A stretch of DNA of 64,000 nt from Platerodrilus igneus (taxonomy: Eukaryota; Arthropoda; Insecta; Coleoptera; Lycidae): the NCBI GenBank assembly GCA_036346225.1, contig JARFIW010001369.1, forward strand, positions 3,662,001 through 3,726,000, read 5' to 3'. The position numbers and the translations under genes were made by a program. This document shows, piece by piece, positions 60,239-64,000 of the stretch (positions are counted from its first letter, which is position 1; the number at the start of each line of letters is the position of its first letter). A model generated the notes under the pieces. The model searched no databases, was not told the origin of the DNA, and saw nothing but the letters and a program-made list of their open reading frames with translations.

Positions 60239-60975
60239 TACTTTGTTAGAATTACCATTATGTTGCACCAAGTACTGCTGTTTTCTTTGCAAATAGGACG
60301 GCAGAATAAAGAATAAACACTACTTTGTAAGACTGGAAATTTCAAGAAAACCTAGTTGCTAAAAAAAAATTACAAATCCTCCTCTCGTTGATAAAAAGAA
60401 AGTTTTGCTACCACCTCTGCACATAAAACTGTGACTGATGAAAAACTTTGTAAAATCTTTAGATAGAAATGGTGACGAACTCCAATATCTGAGAGAGAAG
60501 TTTCGTAGACTAAGTGAAGCAAAAAATTAATGAAGAAATTTTCATTGTGCCGCAAATTCGTGACCATTATAAAGACAGTGTATTCGATTCTAAATTGATC
60601 GAGATTGAGGCAGCTGCTTGGGAATTATTTAAAGAGGTGTGTCCTAATTTCATGGGAAATACAAAGACACAACATTACTAACAAATTGTAAATCTATAAA
60701 TTTCCACATACAGCGAGTGATATCAGTTGCAACACGTCTTTGAAGATTCATTTCTCCGCGTGCATTTGGACCTTTCCACCCCGCAAATCTAGGGTTTGTG
60801 AGTGACGAACACGGTGAAAAGTTTCACCAAAACATTATGTATTGTGAAAACCGATACCAAGGAAAGTGGAGTCCTACAATGCTAGCAGATTATTCTTGGA
60901 ACAAAATCAGGGATGCTCCACAAGTATCCTACAAACGAAAATCTCATGCGAAAAAATGTTGAGATTCGGTAGTGA

Positions 60976-61201
60976 AGTGGTGTGCATAATAATATTTGTA
61001 AACGCTATATATAAAACATCACACTAGAAAAATATGAATAACTTTTGACTGGAGGGTGATCGAAAATCTGTTAACAGATTCGTAATTAGCAGGAAAAATT
61101 CAATACTAAACACCCATCGCACATTCGGAAATAAAAAAAAATACAATTTGTTGTTCAGTGTAATTTAGGCAACACTCTTAATAATATACTTTCTACCTAT
61201 A
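60976..61201. other. No gene recognised
   Basis: Short AT-rich spacer between the split relic and the long-arm element. Confidence 0.5.
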
Positions 61202-63587
61202 CACTGTGTCCGAGATAAGGAGGGCCATTATGGGGATCTTGAAAACGGTATGAGATACAGTTTTGGTTAAATGGGAAAAAAGTTGTGTAATCAAAGGCCT
61301 AAAAAATGGCGCTTACAAATCACCAAAACAGTTTTTGGTTTTTGAGATATTTCGAAAAAATTGGATTTTCTTATTTTACATATTATTTTGTTCTGGCGTT
61401 AATATGACAACTAGACCAAAACCGAAGGCATTTCTCCACAGCAACTTTTAATGTCTCTTAACATGGCATTGTCAGTTTTTTCACCTGACGTTTCGTCTTT
61501 GCGGAACCATCTTCAACTTTTTTTTAAATACCGTCCTAGTAATCTGGTATCAGATTCTGAAAGCCCTTTTTATGCCGAATTCAAGGATGTATTACACTTT
61601 ATGGTTTAATTGCGTTTTCGTTTTTTTCCGGCCTTAATCAAGAAAATTCCTATTACGGACCTGTAGTGCATAGTTTTTAATTTTAAAGAATAAACAATTA
61701 GCTATACCAATTAATAGTTTAGTCATTTAGGTGTCTAGTAATAGCCTACTGGCTGAGTTTATGCACTAATTTAATAGAATAAACAACGAACAAATAAAAT
61801 TAAATTAACGAACACGAACAAAACAACTAAAGTTAGAGCATATGTTCGAACAAACTCCATTATTTTCCAAACATAAATAGCACCCTCTAACTGTCAATTC
61901 TAAAACTCTAGTCAACATTTGTGGAGTAATACCAGCAAATGCTTCCAGAACTAACCCCCTTAGGTCTTGTTCTGTAGCAAAATTTTGTTGATAAACATGA
62001 TTCTTAACCAACTCCCATACAAAGAAATCAAGCGGGGTTACATCGGGTGAACGTGCTGGCCAGGGTTTTTCCGAATTCGGGCTAATCACCTTTTCTGGAA
62101 ATCTCATTGAAAGGTATTCCCGAACAGCTCTGGAATTATGTGCAGGTGCACCATCCTGCTGTATCCAACATTTGCGAACTGTCGCCAGAGGCATGTTATC
62201 GAAAGCATCCTCTAAATCGTTTTGCAGCAAATGTAGGTAACGCTCTGATGTTAAGTTACGGTGGTAAATAAACGGTCCTACAATCGTTGTGCCGAATGTC
62301 TCAGCCCACATATTAAAACCGAAACGGTGTTGATGCCTTGATGTTTTGTTTAAACGTGGATTGGTTTCAGACCAATAATGAACATTTCGGCTGTTGAAAA
62401 TACCGTTATTCGTAATCATGCTTTCATCAGACCATATTATTTGATATGGAAAATTAATATCTTCCTGGCATTTTCTTCTGTACCATTCACAGAATAAGCG
62501 ACGACGTTCTAAATCACCTGGTCTAAGTCCTTGACAAATTCTGTACTTATAGGGATGCAAATTTTGTTTTTGTAAAATACAATGTGCCGTTGATTTTGGT
62601 ATACCAACGTTTTGTTCAATCCGCCGGACTGATGTTCCAGGATCCTCTGTGACGGCTAACAAAACATTATGTACAGTTTCTTCATTGCTGGTCTTTTTCC
62701 GAGAAACTACAGGTTTTTTAAAACTACCATATGCTTTAAGGTTTGCCACTAATTTGCTAAAAGTCCTTTTATTTGGCTGTCTCCTTTCGGGATATTTCTG
62801 CAAATACATGCATGCCACCATATCAAACTTTTCTTCGTTAGATAACATAATTAAGGGAACAAATTACTAATTACTTCACAATAAATTAAGCACCAAAAAC
62901 TAACGTTACTGTCTATCCAAATACGCCACTATCACATTCAGTTGTTTTCCAAAGCAAGCTTTTAATTTTTTGGTCTTCTGTTAATTTAATTTTATTTGTT
63001 CGTTGTTTATTCTATTAAATTAGTGCATAAACTCAGCCAGTTGACTATTACTAAACACCTAAATGACGAAACTATTAATTGGTATATGTAATTGTTTATT
63101 CTTTAAAATTAAAAACTATGCACTACAGGTCCGTAATAGGAATTTTCTTGATTAAGGCCGAAAAAAACGAAAACGCAATTAAACCATAAAGCGTAATACA
63201 TCGTTGAATTCGGCATAAAAAGGGCTTTTAGAATCTGATACCAGATCACCAGGACGGTATTTAAAAAAAAAGTTGCAGTTGGTTCCGTAAAGACGAATCG
63301 TCAGGTGAAAAAACTGGCAATGCCATGTTAAGCGACATTAAAAGTTGCTGTGAAGAAGTGCCTTCGGTTTTGATCTAGGTGCCATATTAACGCCAGAACA
63401 AAATAATATGTAAAATAAGAAAATCCATTTTTTTCGAAATATCTCAAAAACCAAAAACTGTTTTGGGGATTTCTAAATGCCATTTTTTAGGCCTTTGATT
63501 ACACAACTTTTCTCCCATTTAACCAAATCTGTATCTCATACCGTTTTCAAGATTCCCATAGTGGCCCTCCTTATCTCGGACACAGTG
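61202..63587 (-). mobile_element. DD41D mariner-type element with 608-bp terminal inverted repeats
   Basis: A 2,386-bp element. The arms are 61202-61809 and 62980-63587, both 608 bp, starting CACTGTGTCCGAGATAAGGA and about 95% alike by eye. TA lies at 61200-61201 and 63588-63589. The left arm's inner edge falls at the transposase stop codon, so coding DNA fills almost all the 1.17-kb unique centre. Arms this long are far beyond the roughly 30 bp normal for mariner. Confidence 0.93.
61805..62848 (-). CDS. Intact DD41D mariner-type transposase, 347 residues
   Basis: The only uninterrupted transposase in the window. Residues 1-50 form a DUF4817-type helix-turn-helix region and residues about 70-110 a second one (GTSVRRIEQNVGIPKSTAHC). 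The catalytic triad is Asp141 (IIWSDESMI), Asp232 (WIQQDGAPAHNS) and Asp274 (ARSPDVTPLDFFVW), with 41 residues between the last two. The C-terminal tail is Cys-rich (CYLCLENNGVCSNICSNFSC), which is unusual. The length is normal for mariner. The start is the ATG at 62848, the first in frame. It would act in the nucleus on the ends of its own element; activity is plausible but unproven. Confidence 0.93.
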   Translation of the reverse strand: MLSNEEKFDMVACMYLQKYPERRQPNKRTFSKLVANLKAYGSFKKPVVSRKKTSNEETVHNVLLAVTEDPGTSVRRIEQNVGIPKSTAHCILQKQNLHPYKYRICQGLRPGDLERRRLFCEWYRRKCQEDINFPYQIIWSDESMITNNGIFNSRNVHYWSETNPRLNKTSRHQHRFGFNMWAETFGTTIVGPFIYHRNLTSERYLHLLQNDLEDAFDNMPLATVRKCWIQQDGAPAHNSRAVREYLSMRFPEKVISPNSEKPWPARSPDVTPLDFFVWELVKNHVYQQNFATEQDLRGLVLEAFAGITPQMLTRVLELTVRGCYLCLENNGVCSNICSNFSCFVRVR

Positions 63588-63589
63588 TA

Positions 63590-64000
63590 TATAATTAGCG
63601 AATTTCAAATTCATAAAATACAATTACACCCTAAAAATCGTAAATAACTGTATTGTTATAAACCTTATTAATTGTAGATGGTTTGGAACTTACGTGTTTT
63701 CTACAAATTTGAACATCCATTTTCTTCTCAATGACATATATGTAGCGAAACAGTATTAGCTGCTAAAAATGCTATTGCTACTTTGTTTGCATTTTCTAGG
63801 GCACGCTTTCTTAATGATTTTCTCAAATCTACACCTCAGGGAACTATTAGTACTGTAAATAAATCAGGATGGAGAAGAAAAAATATTTCAAAAACTTTAT
63901 CAGGAATCTGGTACTCGTTCTATTTTTGTTAATCTACTACGAATCGCGTCTTTCTCTTTGTTCACTAGATTATGCTAATAATAACGCAGTATAAGTACTG
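63590..64000. other. No gene recognised
   Basis: AT-rich. A frame reading through about 63735-63930 (+) without a start has no recognised motif; it could be the edge of something continuing beyond the window. Confidence 0.4.

Larger units (their letters stand above)
58080..60975 (+). pseudogene. Relic of a second uncharacterised arthropod gene family, split by a DD41D mariner
   Basis: After removing the mariner at 58930-60238 and one TA, the text joins as CGDLKVI...LLELPLCCTKYCCFLC. Upstream pieces are MPLQWYREPKDHITDCYYCL (58276), KNLPVPKRLKSYTLDDD, LSKTQVKLLGSRLQNWNLL (about 58599), EWRLFIDSSTLSLKGVLLHN and VPIAYAMHTEHV. Downstream are LMKNFVKSLDRNGDELQYL (about 60440), VPQIRDHYKDSVF, WELFKEVCPNFMGNTKT, NLGFVSDEHGEKFHQNIM and RYQGKWSPTMLADYSW (ending about 60975). 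I recognise this order from large, repeated arthropod predicted proteins with no named function. The FIDSS and CGDLK blocks look like Asp-bearing strands of an RNase H-fold nuclease, which is inference. Many shifts and stops. Confidence 0.65.

Overview
This window is eukaryotic, almost certainly arthropod and probably insect nuclear DNA. It is AT-rich and made mostly of transposable elements (TEs). I found no convincing host gene, no rRNA gene and no genuine tRNA gene. The organism inference rests on the TE mix: Jockey-like, R1-like and RTE-like non-LTR retrotransposons, DD34D and DD41D mariner-type transposons, a hAT element, a Foldback-like element, a Crypton-like tyrosine recombinase relic and a tRNA-derived SINE. 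Species cannot be read from this.

Layout. 0-1.5 kb: a frameshifted DD41D mariner-type transposase and a 133-bp CAGGGT-ended short element. 3.9-8.45 kb: a decayed Jockey-like LINE on + carrying a SINE. 9.7-11.4 kb: weak LTR-like debris. 12.08-23.19 kb: two related long-repeat copies that may be LTRs around a non-coding GT-rich interior. The second copy is split by a 7,470-bp R1-like LINE on - (15251-22720) with a 14-bp target duplication. 24.4 kb: mariner debris. 25.9-29.9 kb: a mariner-type relic split by a complete-ended hAT element (8-bp target duplication). 31.0-33.1 kb: a relic of an uncharacterised arthropod gene family split by a DD34D mariner. 33.88-36.12 kb: a Foldback-like element with long inverted arms and a 9-bp target duplication. 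36.7-38.2 kb: the tyrosine recombinase relic, followed by a large imperfect inverted repeat. 41.4-56.6 kb: several decayed copies of one RTE-like LINE, with SINE copies and a 43-bp micro-insertion. 58.1-61.0 kb: a second uncharacterised conserved gene relic split by a DD41D mariner. 61.2-63.6 kb: a DD41D element with 608-bp terminal inverted repeats and an uninterrupted 347-residue transposase.

How it fits together. The parts relate as a layered insertion history rather than as a pathway. At least six nested insertions can be dated relative to each other because their target duplications are visible. The SINE and the R1-like LINE share a 3'-terminal hairpin, and a 43-bp copy of the LINE terminus sits elsewhere in the window. 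This suggests that the LINE machinery recognises this 3' end. The best candidates for undescribed biology are the long-arm DD41D element, the Foldback-like element and the two conserved relics that serve as insertion targets.
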